From Variovorax paradoxus (GTDB lineage Bacteria; Pseudomonadota; Gammaproteobacteria; Burkholderiales; Burkholderiaceae_C), in contig NZ_JAGGNW010000011.1 of NCBI RefSeq assembly GCF_018614875.1, positions 682,001-746,000 on the forward strand: a stretch of DNA of 64,000 nucleotides, read 5' to 3'. The notes beneath the pieces were generated by a model. It was not told the DNA's origin and ran no database searches. It saw only the letters and a program-made list of their open reading frames with translations. Made by a program: the position numbers and the translations under genes. This document shows, one piece after another, positions 56,938-64,000 of this stretch (positions within the stretch are counted from its first letter, which is position 1; the number at the start of each line of letters is the position of its first letter).

Positions 56938-58851
56938 TCAGCGGGTTGGCACGGGCAGCGTATCCGCCGGCTTCGGCACGAGGATCTCGGCCTTGAAACG
57001 CTCCTTCAGCAGGTTGTAGTACGCAACCTCTTCCGACGCGGCCACGGACTGGCCGACCTGCGTGTTCTCCTGCTGTGCCTGCTCGGGTGCCGACGGCGTG
57101 CGCGGAACAACCTTGGTCACGCGAACCACCGCATAGCCCTGGGTGCCCAGGTCCACGCCCACCAGCGCGGGCAGCTTGGCCGCGTCGGCGCGCAGCGCGG
57201 CATCGATGACGGCAATGGGCTGGGCCTGCGCTTCGCGGCGCGAAACCGTCACGGGCGCGCCGAAGCTTGCGCCGTCGGCCTTGGTGGTCCAGGCGGCGAG
57301 CTTGGCTTCGCCCTCCGCCTTGGCCATGACCGCGGCACGCTCGGTGACGAGTTGCGCACGGATCTTGTCCTTGACTTCGGCCAGGGGCATCGGATGCGCA
57401 GCTGTGTACTGCGTCACGCGGCCTGCCGCGAGCTGGTTGGAACCGACTTCGATCGCTTCGGTGTTCTGCTTTCGGCCGAGCGAATCGGCCGCGAACAGCG
57501 CGCCCAGAAAATTGCGGTTCGCCAACACACCGGTGGCGCCCGGCGCCGGCGTGCGCGCAACGTTGCTTGCCGTCTGGATCGTGAGCTTCAGCTTTTCGGC
57601 CGCGGGCTTGAGGCTGTCGGGCTGCTGGTAGACCGCATCGGTGAAGGTCTCCGCGGCCTTCGCGAATTCCTGCGTCGCCTGTTGTGCGCGAACCTCGTTT
57701 TCGATGGTGGCTCGCACCTGCTCGAAAGGCGGCACCACGGCCGGCTTGATGTCGGCGAGGCGAATGATGTGGTAGCCGAATTCGGTTTCGATCACATCGC
57801 TGATATCGCCTTTCTTGAGCGCGAACATCGCGTCTTCGAAAGGCTTGACCATCGCACCTCGCGTCACGAAGTCGAGGTCGCCGCCCCTCTCCGCCGACCC
57901 GGGATCTTGCGAGTTCTTGCGCGCGACGTCGGCAAAGGTGGCGGGTGCCTTCTTCACTTCGGCGAGCAACTGCTCTGCCTTCGCCTTGGCCTTGGCGCGG
58001 TCGGCTGCCGGTGCACTCGCCGGTGCGGTGATCAGGATGTGACTGGCGCGGCGCTCTTCCTTGGTGCCGAAGCGCGCCGTGTTCTGTTCGTAGTAGGTCT
58101 TGAGATCGGCCTCGTTGACCGAGATGTTCTTCTTGGCCGCCTCCACGTCGAGCACGAGGTATTCGATAGTGGCCTGCTCCGGGGACTGGAACTGCGCGGT
58201 GTGGGCCTTGTAATAGGTTTCGACATCGGCATCGCTGACCGTCACCTTCGACGCGAAGCCCTCGGGGCTGAAGCGCGCAACCTGGATCTCGCGCTGGTCG
58301 TAGAAGGCATTGATCGTTGCCGCGGCCAGCGCGGGCGGCGTGAACGCCGTGCCCGAAATGCCCAGCAGCATCTGCTGCGTGGCCAGTTCGGCGCGCATCG
58401 AAGCCTCGTACTGCTCCGGAGTGCGGCCGGTGACGCGCTGGAAGCTCTCGCGGTCGAACTTGCCGTCCGGCGTGCGGAACGCCGCAAGACCCGCGTCCTG
58501 CGCAAAGATCCGCGACAGCCGCTCTTCGGAAACAGTCACGTTCGACTTGGCTGCAGCTGCCGCCAGCACGCGGTCGCGCAGCATGCGCTCCAGCGTGGCA
58601 TAGCGCATCACGTCGGATTCGAGCAGCGTCGGATCGACATTCGGCGATTGCTGCCGGATACGGTCGGTTTCGCTGCGATGCTGCGCATCCCACTCGGGCC
58701 GGGTGATGTTCTGGCCATCGACCCGCGCAACCTTCTCTTCGCCGCCGGAGCCCTGGTAGCGCTCCACGCCAAAGAGGACGAACGAGGGAATGATCAGCAA
58801 GAACAAGAAAATCATGACGATCTTGTTGTACCTGCGGAAGAAATCAAACAT
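56938..58851 (-). CDS. ppiD: Peptidyl-prolyl cis-trans isomerase PpiD-like
   Basis: A 637-residue inner-membrane-anchored periplasmic chaperone. MFDFFRRYNKIVMIFLFLLIIPSFVLFG gives the single anchor helix (residues 12-29). SurA_N-like helices occupy about 35-260. A parvulin domain lies at about 265-370, with ASHILITAPASAP, ERGGDLDFVTRGAMVKPFEDAMF and FGYHIIRLADI. It binds newly exported proteins. The gene lies next to tRNA-Val and hupB, as is usual for this group (lon-hupB-ppiD in E. coli). Confidence 0.92.
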   Translation of the reverse strand: MFDFFRRYNKIVMIFLFLLIIPSFVLFGVERYQGSGGEEKVARVDGQNITRPEWDAQHRSETDRIRQQSPNVDPTLLESDVMRYATLERMLRDRVLAAAAAKSNVTVSEERLSRIFAQDAGLAAFRTPDGKFDRESFQRVTGRTPEQYEASMRAELATQQMLLGISGTAFTPPALAAATINAFYDQREIQVARFSPEGFASKVTVSDADVETYYKAHTAQFQSPEQATIEYLVLDVEAAKKNISVNEADLKTYYEQNTARFGTKEERRASHILITAPASAPAADRAKAKAKAEQLLAEVKKAPATFADVARKNSQDPGSAERGGDLDFVTRGAMVKPFEDAMFALKKGDISDVIETEFGYHIIRLADIKPAVVPPFEQVRATIENEVRAQQATQEFAKAAETFTDAVYQQPDSLKPAAEKLKLTIQTASNVARTPAPGATGVLANRNFLGALFAADSLGRKQNTEAIEVGSNQLAAGRVTQYTAAHPMPLAEVKDKIRAQLVTERAAVMAKAEGEAKLAAWTTKADGASFGAPVTVSRREAQAQPIAVIDAALRADAAKLPALVGVDLGTQGYAVVRVTKVVPRTPSAPEQAQQENTQVGQSVAASEEVAYYNLLKERFKAEILVPKPADTLPVPTR

Positions 58852-58926
58852 GCTTGAACACTCTTTTCGACGGATGTCGGATGGCAATAAAAAAGGCGAA
58901 CCAGTGTTCGCCTTTGCATCGGGTGG

Positions 58927-59002
58927 TGGTGGGTGCTGAGGGGCTCGAACCCCCGACCTACGCCTTGTAAGGGCGCCGCTCTACCAGCTGAGCTAAGCAC
59001 CC
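58927..59002 (-). tRNA. tRNA-Val (TAC)
   Basis: Minus-strand 76-base tRNA. The anticodon loop CTTACAA within GCCCTTACAAGGC shows TAC. The acceptor 5' GGGTGCT pairs with AGCACCC and A73 is followed by an encoded CCA. The D-arm AGCTCAGCTGGTAGAGC and T-arm GGGTTCGAGCCCC are standard. It lies between hupB and ppiD. Confidence 0.96.
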
Positions 59003-59030
59003 CACCGGGAATACTCTCCGAGTCTACGTC

Positions 59031-59303
59031 TTAGTTGAGCGCGTCTTTCAACGCCTTGCCCGGACGGAACTTCGGAATCTTGGCAGCCTTGATTTTAATC
59101 GCCTCGCCGGTGCGTGGATTGCGGCCGGTGCGAGCGGCCCTCTTGCCGACTGCGAAAGTGCCGAAACCAACCAGCGACACCGAGCCGCCTTTTTTGAGCG
59201 TAGTACGAACGGCGCCGATGGTGGATTCAAGCGCGCGGGTGGCGGCGGCCTTGGAAATATCGGCGTTTTTTGCGATGTGCTCAATCAGTTCGGTCTTGTT
59301 CAC
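59031..59303 (-). CDS. hupB: DNA-binding protein HU-beta
   Basis: A 90-residue HU. It begins [31 protein letters not shown] and carries the DNA-grasping arm [49 protein letters not shown] (about residues 42-90). The start is GTG 59303, preceded by GCAAGGGGCC. HU bends and compacts DNA. Its neighbours tRNA-Val and ppiD are conserved. Confidence 0.96.
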   Translation of the reverse strand: MNKTELIEHIAKNADISKAAATRALESTIGAVRTTLKKGGSVSLVGFGTFAVGKRAARTGRNPRTGEAIKIKAAKIPKFRPGKALKDALN

Positions 59304-59518
59304 AAGGGCCCCTTGCAGAAGAAATAAAGTTGGTCGGCTTTCGTCAGCTGCGAGCAGGCCGCGAAATGACGCGGCTCGAGAAGCCTGGCAGCACTGACGC
59401 CTCGGCAGCGCACTGCCAGCGAGGATTACAACCACTGGTCTGCAGGGTGTCAATACGACACGAAGCCGTGCAGAACAGCGGAGCGCGCGATTTTAGGGGC
59501 GTTTCGTGAAGCCGAATT

Positions 59519-60604
59519 TCAAAGCGCGTCGGCAATGGCCTTGCCCAGGTCGCTGGTGCTCGCCTTGCCGCCGATGTCGGGCGTGCGCGGTGCTCCGCTT
59601 TGGGGCGCCAGTACCTTTTCGATGGTGCTCAGAATTGCGTCGTGCGCCTTCTTGTGGCCCAGGAACTCGAGCATCATCGCGCCGCACCAGATCTGTCCGA
59701 TGGGGTTGGCAATGCCTTTGCCCGCGATGTCGGGCGCCGAGCCGTGCACTGGCTCGAACAGCGACGGCGTGGTGCGCTCGGGATTGAGGTTGGCGCTGGG
59801 CGCGATGCCGATGGTGCCGGTGCACGCCGGGCCCAGGTCGGACAGGATGTCGCCGAACAGATTGCTTGCCACGACCACGTCGAAGAAGTCGGGCCGCTGC
59901 ACGAAATGGGCGGTGAGGATGTCGATGTGGAACTTGTCGAGCTTGATGGCCGGGTAGTTCTTTGCCATTTCGGCCACGCGCTCGTCCCAGTAGGGCATGG
60001 TGATCGAGATGCCGTTGGACTTGGTGGCGCTCGTCAGGTGCTTCTTCGGCCTCGACTGCGCGAGTTCGAACGCGAACTTGAGCACGCGGTCCACGCCCAC
60101 GCGCGACATCACGGTTTCCTGCACCACGATCTCGCGCGGCGTGCCTTCGTACATGCGACCGCCGATGCTCGAGTATTCGCCTTCGGTGTTCTCGCGCACG
60201 ATGTACATGTCGATCTCGCCGGGCTCGCGCGGCGTGCCGTCGCGCCGCACCACGGGCGCGATGATGCCGGGCATCAGGCGCGCGGGACGCAGGTTGATGT
60301 ACTGGTCGAACTCGCGGCGGAACAAGAGCAGCGAACCCCACAGCGACACGTGGTCGGCAATCTTCTCGGGCCAGCCGACCGCGCCGAAGTAGATCGCGTC
60401 GTGGCCGCCGATCTGGTCCTTCCAGTTGTCGGGCAGCATCTTGCCGTGCTTCTCGCAGTAGTCCCAGCTCGAGAAATCGAAGTGGTCGAACTTCAGGTCG
60501 ATGCCGAACTTGCGCGCCGCGGCATCGAGCACGCGCAGGCCTTCGGGCATGGTTTCCTTGCCGATGCCGTCGCCGGCGATGACTGCGATTCTGTGGGTGG
60601 TCAT
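59519..60604 (-). CDS. ttuC: Tartrate dehydrogenase / D-malate dehydrogenase (TtuC/DmlA-type)
   Basis: A 361-residue beta-decarboxylating dehydrogenase. HRIAVIAGDGIGKETMPEGLRVLDAA (about 3-28), FGAVGWPEKIADHVSLWGSLLLFRREFDQYINLRPARLMPG (about 73-113), YIVRENTEGEYSSIGG, and PVHGSAPDIAGKGIANPIG (about 290-310) are the tartrate/D-malate class signatures. It oxidises tartrate, D-malate or meso-tartrate with NAD. Overlaps the upstream hydrolase stop by 4 bases (ATGA). A LysR regulator is divergent from the pair. Confidence 0.92.
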   Translation of the reverse strand: MTTHRIAVIAGDGIGKETMPEGLRVLDAAARKFGIDLKFDHFDFSSWDYCEKHGKMLPDNWKDQIGGHDAIYFGAVGWPEKIADHVSLWGSLLLFRREFDQYINLRPARLMPGIIAPVVRRDGTPREPGEIDMYIVRENTEGEYSSIGGRMYEGTPREIVVQETVMSRVGVDRVLKFAFELAQSRPKKHLTSATKSNGISITMPYWDERVAEMAKNYPAIKLDKFHIDILTAHFVQRPDFFDVVVASNLFGDILSDLGPACTGTIGIAPSANLNPERTTPSLFEPVHGSAPDIAGKGIANPIGQIWCGAMMLEFLGHKKAHDAILSTIEKVLAPQSGAPRTPDIGGKASTSDLGKAIADAL

Positions 60605-61515
60605 GATCTGGTTCCTTCTTGCTGGAGAGGGGAGGTAGAAAACTGGAGTGCCTCGGCGAGCAGTTCGCCCGGTGCTTCCTCCGGAACATAGTGGCCGCAC
60701 GGCAATGCGCGGCCGGAAACCTGCTCGGCGCATTCGCGCCAGAGCGCCAGCACATCGAAGCAGCGGCCCACCGCGCCGTGCTCGCCCCAGAGCACGCGCA
60801 GCGGCTGCGCAAGCTTGTGGCCTGCGGCAATGTCGGCGCGATCGTGCACGAGATCGATGGTGGCGGAGGCGCGGTAGTCGCCGCAGATGGATTCGGCCGT
60901 GCCCGGAATGCCCGCGCAGCGCTCGTACTCGGCCAGCACCTCGGGCGCGAAAGGCGCGAGGCCCGCATGGCGGCCACCCATCACGCTGCGCACGTAGCGC
61001 ACCGGGTCGGAAGCGATCAGCGCCTCGGGCAGCGGCGGCGGCTGGATCAGGAAGAACCAGTGCCAGTAGGCACGCGCAAACGCCTCGGTGGTGTTCTCGT
61101 ACATCGAGAGCGTGGGTGCGATATCCAGCAGCAGCATGCGCTCGACGGCTGCGGCATGGTCCGCGGCCAGCCGGTGCGCAACGCGCGCGCCGCGGTCGTG
61201 GGCCAGCACGCCGAAGCGCTCGAAGCCGTGGTGCCGCATGGCGGCCAGCGCATCGAGCGCCATCTCGCGCTTGCTGTAGGCCATGTGATCCGCATCGTCC
61301 GCAGGGCGGCCTGAGTCGCCATAGCCGCGCAGATCGACCGCCACCACCGTGAAGTGCTCGGCGAGCGCCGGCGCCACGCGATGCCAGATCAGGTGTGTCT
61401 GCGGATGGCCGTGCAGCAGCAGCAAGGGGGCGCCGCGCCCGCCGATGCGGCCATGCACGCGCACGCCATTGCGCTCGATGTCGAATTCAGGAAAGTCGAA
61501 GAAGGAAGCAGTCAC
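60601..61515 (-). CDS. Alpha/beta hydrolase of the haloacetate (fluoroacetate) dehalogenase type
   Basis: A 304-residue hydrolase with the residue set of fluoroacetate dehalogenases: nucleophile Asp107 in HDRGAR with Arg108 and Arg111 for the carboxylate, Asp131 in LLLDIAPT, the halide-binding His152-Trp153 in AYWHWFF, Tyr214 in GDYRAS, and catalytic His275 in CGHYVPEE. The oxyanion-type HGHPQTHLIWHRVA (about residues 35-48) also matches. GTG 61515 is the likely start. It overlaps ttuC by 4 bases, and the divergent LysR gene starts 70 bases away. Fluorinated substrates are inferred from conservation only. Confidence 0.85.
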   Translation of the reverse strand: MTASFFDFPEFDIERNGVRVHGRIGGRGAPLLLLHGHPQTHLIWHRVAPALAEHFTVVAVDLRGYGDSGRPADDADHMAYSKREMALDALAAMRHHGFERFGVLAHDRGARVAHRLAADHAAAVERMLLLDIAPTLSMYENTTEAFARAYWHWFFLIQPPPLPEALIASDPVRYVRSVMGGRHAGLAPFAPEVLAEYERCAGIPGTAESICGDYRASATIDLVHDRADIAAGHKLAQPLRVLWGEHGAVGRCFDVLALWRECAEQVSGRALPCGHYVPEEAPGELLAEALQFSTSPLQQEGTRS

Positions 61516-61585
61516 GCGGCAATTGTGCGTTGCGCCCCATCGATCATCAAGCAACAATCAACCAATTCATACTTTCCAATTTGGC

Positions 61586-62548
61586 ATGAATCCATTGTCG
61601 ATGGACCGCGGCGATCTCGAACTGGTGCTGGCCATCCGCGACCAGGGAAGCCTTGCGGGCGCATCCGCCACGCTCGACGTGGTGCCATCCGTCGTGACCA
61701 AGCGGCTTGGCGCGCTGGAAGCGCGGCTGGGCCAGCGGCTGTTCGAACGCACCACGCGCCGGCTCAGCGTGACGGCCGAGGGCGAAGCCGTCTGCCTGCA
61801 TGCCAAGACGCTGCTCGAAGGCTTCGCGGCGCTCGAAAGCGAACTCGGCGAGCGGCAGAACGAGCTGGCCGGTACCATCCGGCTGGCGGCCACTTTCGGT
61901 TTCGGACGGCGCTGGCTCGGCCCCGCCCTGGCCACCTTTCAAGCGCGCCATCCCGGACTGCAGATCGAATTGCTGCTGACCGAGCGGCTCCCCGACCTCG
62001 GCGCCGAAGGCTATGACGGCGCGCTCTGGCTCTGGGCCGTGCAGCAGCGCCGCGCGGCCGACTGGGTGACGCGCCGCATCGCGCGCAACCAGCGCGTGCT
62101 TGCCGCCTCTCCTGCATATATAGAGCGGCGCGGCATGCCCGTTACGGTCGACGCGCTGGGCGCGCACGACTGCCTGGTGGCGCGCGAGAACGGCGAGGTC
62201 AACCAGCAGCAGTTCGCACTCTGGACCCTGCGCCACGCGCGCGACGGCAGCACGGCGCGCGTGCGCGTCCAGGGACCGTTGACGAGCAATTCGGGCGAGA
62301 TGGTGCGCGACTGGTGCCTGGCCGGGCACGGCATCATGCTGCGCAGCCTGTGGGACATTGCGCCGCAACTGGCTTCCGGTGCGCTGGTGCGCGTGCTGCC
62401 CCACTACGCCATGCCCGATGCCGACATCCACTGGATTGCGCCCTGGCGTCCCAAGACGCCGCGCCGCGTGCGGCTGCTGCTCGACCATCTGGCGGAACAG
62501 TTCCGCGGCGAGCCCTGGAAACCGGGCAAGGCCGGCTCGCCGCGCTGA
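61586..62548 (+). CDS. LysR family transcriptional regulator
   Basis: A 320-residue regulator. The N-terminal winged helix (DLELVLAIRDQGSLAGASATLDVVPSVVTKRLGALEARLGQRLFERTTRRLSVTAEGE, about residues 11-70) is followed by a LysR substrate-binding domain (about 90-300). It is divergent from the hydrolase/ttuC pair, which it probably controls. ATG 61586 gives MNPLSMDRG; ATG 61601 is an alternative. The ligand may be a substrate of that pair. Confidence 0.9.
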   Translation: MNPLSMDRGDLELVLAIRDQGSLAGASATLDVVPSVVTKRLGALEARLGQRLFERTTRRLSVTAEGEAVCLHAKTLLEGFAALESELGERQNELAGTIRLAATFGFGRRWLGPALATFQARHPGLQIELLLTERLPDLGAEGYDGALWLWAVQQRRAADWVTRRIARNQRVLAASPAYIERRGMPVTVDALGAHDCLVARENGEVNQQQFALWTLRHARDGSTARVRVQGPLTSNSGEMVRDWCLAGHGIMLRSLWDIAPQLASGALVRVLPHYAMPDADIHWIAPWRPKTPRRVRLLLDHLAEQFRGEPWKPGKAGSPR

Positions 62549-62569
62549 AGGAAAGAAAAAAGCGCCGGG

Positions 62570-63457
62570 TCAGCGCCCGCTGCGCACCACCAGGCTCACC
62601 CCGGCAGCTGTCAGTCCGATGCCCAGCAAGGTCACCAGGGTGATCGGCTCGCCGAACAGCAGCCAGGCCATGACCGCCGTGCACGGCGGCACCAGGTAAA
62701 GCAGGCTGGTGACGGCGGTGGCCGTGCCACGCTGAATCAGCATGTAGAGCAGCGAGCTGCCGCCGAGCGACAGCACCAGCACCGACCAGGCCATGGCCCC
62801 GGTCGAATGCGCGTTCCACTCGATGCCCTGCGATTCCATCGCCGCAAAGGGCAAGCTCACGAGCAACGCCGCCGCCATCTGCACGGCGCTCGCGCTGCGC
62901 ACGTCGCAGGGCGCGACGAAGCGCTTCTGATACAGCGTGCCCGCCGTGATCGAAAGAAGCGCCATGACCGCAAGCCCCATCGTCAACGCGCTGACCTCGG
63001 CGCCCTGCCCGAACTTGCGCGACACCACGAGCACCAGGCCCGCAAAGCCGAGCACCAGCCCGGCCCATTGGCGCTGCGAGATGCGCCCGCCATTGAACGA
63101 AAGCCAGATGGCGGTCAGCACCGGCTGGATGCCGACCAGGAGGGCCACGAGCCCCGCACCCATGCCCGCATGCACGGCCGCCCAGACGCCGCCCAGGTAA
63201 CCGGCCTGCATCAGCACGCCCGTGACCGCCAGATGCCCCCACTGCGCGCGCTCCTTCGGCCACGCAACCCGCGCGAGCGCGACCCAGATGCCGAAGCACA
63301 CGAGAGAAAGCGCATAGCGAACGGCCAGGAACTTGAGCGGCGGCGCGTAGGGCATGCCATAGTGCGCGACGATGAAGCCCGTGCTCCATATCAGCACGAA
63401 GACGGCCGGCATTGCCCGCAGCCACCAGCCCGCGCCGCGGGCCGCGGCCACGCTCAT
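62570..63457 (-). CDS. EamA/DMT family exporter
   Basis: A 295-residue drug/metabolite transporter with ten predicted helices in two EamA repeats. The first starts at FVLIWSTGFIVAHYGMPYAPPLKFLAVRYALSLVCF (about residues 17-52), the second has SGGLL-like GGSSLLYMLIQRGTATAVTSLLYLVPPCTAVMAWLLFGEPITLVTLLGIGLTAAGVSLV near the end. The cargo is unknown. Its start overlaps the upstream pgsA stop by 4 bases, so the two are co-translated. Confidence 0.88.
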   Translation of the reverse strand: MSVAAARGAGWWLRAMPAVFVLIWSTGFIVAHYGMPYAPPLKFLAVRYALSLVCFGIWVALARVAWPKERAQWGHLAVTGVLMQAGYLGGVWAAVHAGMGAGLVALLVGIQPVLTAIWLSFNGGRISQRQWAGLVLGFAGLVLVVSRKFGQGAEVSALTMGLAVMALLSITAGTLYQKRFVAPCDVRSASAVQMAAALLVSLPFAAMESQGIEWNAHSTGAMAWSVLVLSLGGSSLLYMLIQRGTATAVTSLLYLVPPCTAVMAWLLFGEPITLVTLLGIGLTAAGVSLVVRSGR

Positions 63458-64000
63458 TTGGCCCGGGCCCGGATTTCGGGGATGGCCTTCTGCAGGTAAT
63501 AGACCATCGACCAGATCGTGAGCACGGCCGAGATCCAGATCAGCCACTGGCCCCAGAGCCCGGTGTCGATGATCCTGAAGAGGTGTCCGTCGTAGAGCAG
63601 AAACGGAATCGCGATCATCTGCACAGTGGTCTTGACCTTGCCGATCATGTGCACCGCCACGCTCTTGCTGGCGCCGATCTGCGCCATCCATTCGCGCAGG
63701 GCCGAGATGGCGATCTCCCGGCCGATGATGATCAGCGCCACGAACACGTCGGCCCGGTTCAGGTGCACCAGCACCAGCAGCGAGGCGCAGACCAGGAACT
63801 TGTCCGCCACCGGGTCGAGGAAGGCGCCGAAGGCCGACGTCTGGTTGAGCTTGCGCGCCAGGTAGCCGTCGAGCCAGTCGGTGGCCGCGAAGACGATGAA
63901 CATGACCGTGGCGATTAGATTGCGCATCGGCTCGGCCATCGGCAGATAGAACACGCCAACGATCAATGGAATCGCGACGATGCGCGTCCAGGTCATGATG
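63454..64000 (-). CDS. pgsA: CDP-diacylglycerol-glycerol-3-phosphate 3-phosphatidyltransferase (5' end outside window)
   Basis: A CDP-alcohol phosphotransferase that makes phosphatidylglycerol phosphate. The catalytic motif is D-G-x2-A-R-x8-G-x3-D-x3-D, here TDWLDGYLARKLNQTSAFGAFLDPVADK. The first ATG at 63996 lies in MTWTRIVAIPLIVGVFYLP, which in relatives is preceded by a few residues ending in a PTI-type run; an Ile codon does precede it here, so the true start lies beyond position 64000. It shares its last bases with the EamA gene. Confidence 0.9.
   Translation of the reverse strand, partial: IMTWTRIVAIPLIVGVFYLPMAEPMRNLIATVMFIVFAATDWLDGYLARKLNQTSAFGAFLDPVADKFLVCASLLVLVHLNRADVFVALIIIGREIAISALREWMAQIGASKSVAVHMIGKVKTTVQMIAIPFLLYDGHLFRIIDTGLWGQWLIWISAVLTIWSMVYYLQKAIPEIRARAK

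Noticed and set aside
54533..59002. tRNA-His and tRNA-Val as integration sites for a genomic island
   Set aside because: No integrase, direct repeat of the tRNA 3' end or phage-like gene is visible near either, and neighbours are conserved housekeeping genes.

Overview
The window is a chromosomal segment of a high-GC betaproteobacterium, most likely a member of the Comamonadaceae close to Variovorax. This rests on recognised proteins and gene order, not on a database search. Supporting gene orders are alaA-hom-thrC-mobB-moeA-moaD-moaE-clpB, rpsF-priB-rpsR-rplI-dnaB, surE-pcm-nlpD-rpoS-rlmD and ppiD-tRNA-Val-hupB. A Bug-type tripartite-transporter binding protein and divergent ppsA/ppsR also fit. 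About 75 protein genes, two tRNAs and one riboswitch fill the window densely. I see no integrase, transposase, phage gene or CRISPR array.

Layout. 1-12 kb: accessory metabolism, with a YcaQ-like protein, an FMN riboswitch driving a type II lumazine synthase, GST, ArsC-like reductase, TauE and MFS transporters, an AraC regulator, a PAP2/ACP/ketoacyl-synthase mini-cluster, a SulP transporter, a DUF3299 lipoprotein and ArfB. 12-24 kb: clpB with a sigma-32-like promoter, the molybdopterin genes and the threonine branch; two plus-strand genes (a Bug protein and a DapA-like aldolase) sit inside this otherwise minus-strand cluster. 24-36 kb: a Bcp peroxiredoxin, PIN-PhoH, a small VOC/EVE/GyrI-like/WYL run, dnaB and the S6 ribosomal operon, then ppsA and its regulator ppsR.

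36-47 kb is an oxidative-stress and iron island. AhpF/AhpC and bacterioferritin flank a near-perfect OxyR operator. They are followed by a cytochrome b561, a PepSY protein, a PiuC-type dioxygenase, a Fiu-like siderophore receptor, Bfd, an overlooked 24-residue membrane peptide, TonB-ExbB-ExbD, HemP and a GlcG/HbpS-like protein. Three promoters here carry Fur-like operators sharing the half-site TGCGA(AT), so import, storage, mobilisation and peroxide defence are probably co-ordinated.

47-64 kb: BI-1-like protein, rlmD, the rpoS operon, a quinone oxidoreductase, an H-NS-type protein, tRNA-His, small stress proteins, ppiD, tRNA-Val, hupB, then a tartrate/D-malate dehydrogenase overlapping a haloacetate-dehalogenase-type hydrolase that has the residues of known fluoroacetate dehalogenases. 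A divergent LysR regulator, an EamA exporter and pgsA (cut by the right edge) close the window.
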